Of a stretch of 64,000 nucleotides of DNA, positions 63,881-64,000 are shown one piece after another. Under the pieces are notes generated by a model, which searched no databases, had not been told where the DNA came from, and was given only the letters and a program-made list of their open reading frames with translations. Source of the DNA: Parapristionchus giblindavisi (Eukaryota > Nematoda > Chromadorea > Rhabditida > Diplogasteridae); assembly GCA_943737045.1 (NCBI GenBank), contig CALSFV010000288.1:434001-498000 (forward strand), read 5' to 3'. The first letter of the stretch is position 1. Every line of letters starts with the position of its first letter. Both the position numbers and the translations under genes were made by a program.

Positions 63881-64000
63881 GTACCACTTGAAATATTCAC
63901 GACTAACAAGTGGTAAATCAAACTCAATGTTGCCGCAAAATTAAGGTACGAAAAAAATCCAGAAATAAAAAAATCGTTGCAATTTTAGATTTTGCGTGTG

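Overview
The window is A+T-rich, intron-dense eukaryotic DNA from a nematode. The evidence is serpentine chemoreceptor genes of nematode-only type (SRG-like and SRH-like), very small exons (33-156 nt) joined by TTTCAG-type acceptors, introns down to about 46 nt, and a canonical tRNA-Ala(TGC). Many tiny exons plus long repeat-filled introns would suit a diplogastrid such as Pristionchus, but that is inference; the species cannot be read from the sequence. Nearly all genes recognised are on the + strand. || Layout. 0-7.2 kb: two tandem paralogous genes (257 and 262 aa) for secreted-then-anchored single-pass membrane proteins with a Cys-rich, three-finger-like ectodomain; their promoters and nine-exon structures are conserved. 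7.3-12.1 kb: retrotransposon territory with a dead CR1/Jockey-like LINE on the - strand. 12-13.7 kb: microsatellite and MITEs. 13.7-18.5 kb: SRH-like chemoreceptor whose first intron holds a 2-kb palindrome. 21.2-26.6 kb: unidentified multi-exon gene. 26.7-28.3 kb: 1.62-kb TIR element that split a MITE. 28.9-38.8 kb: long unidentified gene with one N-terminal membrane anchor. 39.4-50.9 kb: SRG-like chemoreceptor interrupted by two giant palindromes. 51.3 kb: tRNA-Ala. 52.7-57.4 kb: PP1-like Ser/Thr phosphatase with a basic C-terminal tail. 58.4 kb to the right edge: 3-hydroxyanthranilate 3,4-dioxygenase (kynurenine pathway). || The most striking content is non-coding. The window is packed with fold-back DNA: five giant palindromes (1.5-3.4 kb) flanked by TTAA and sharing terminal motifs, all inside introns; other palindromes with Tc1-like TA or 8-bp target duplications; palindromes nested in palindromes; about 26 copies of a ~115-bp hairpin MITE; and at least six smaller hairpin families. 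When nested insertions are subtracted, paired copies return to nearly equal lengths, which supports mobility. No transposase for these elements is visible in the window. A 7-bp satellite (TTTGATC)n fills most introns of the phosphatase gene. All gene models were spliced by eye; splice phases were checked arithmetically and exceptions are stated.
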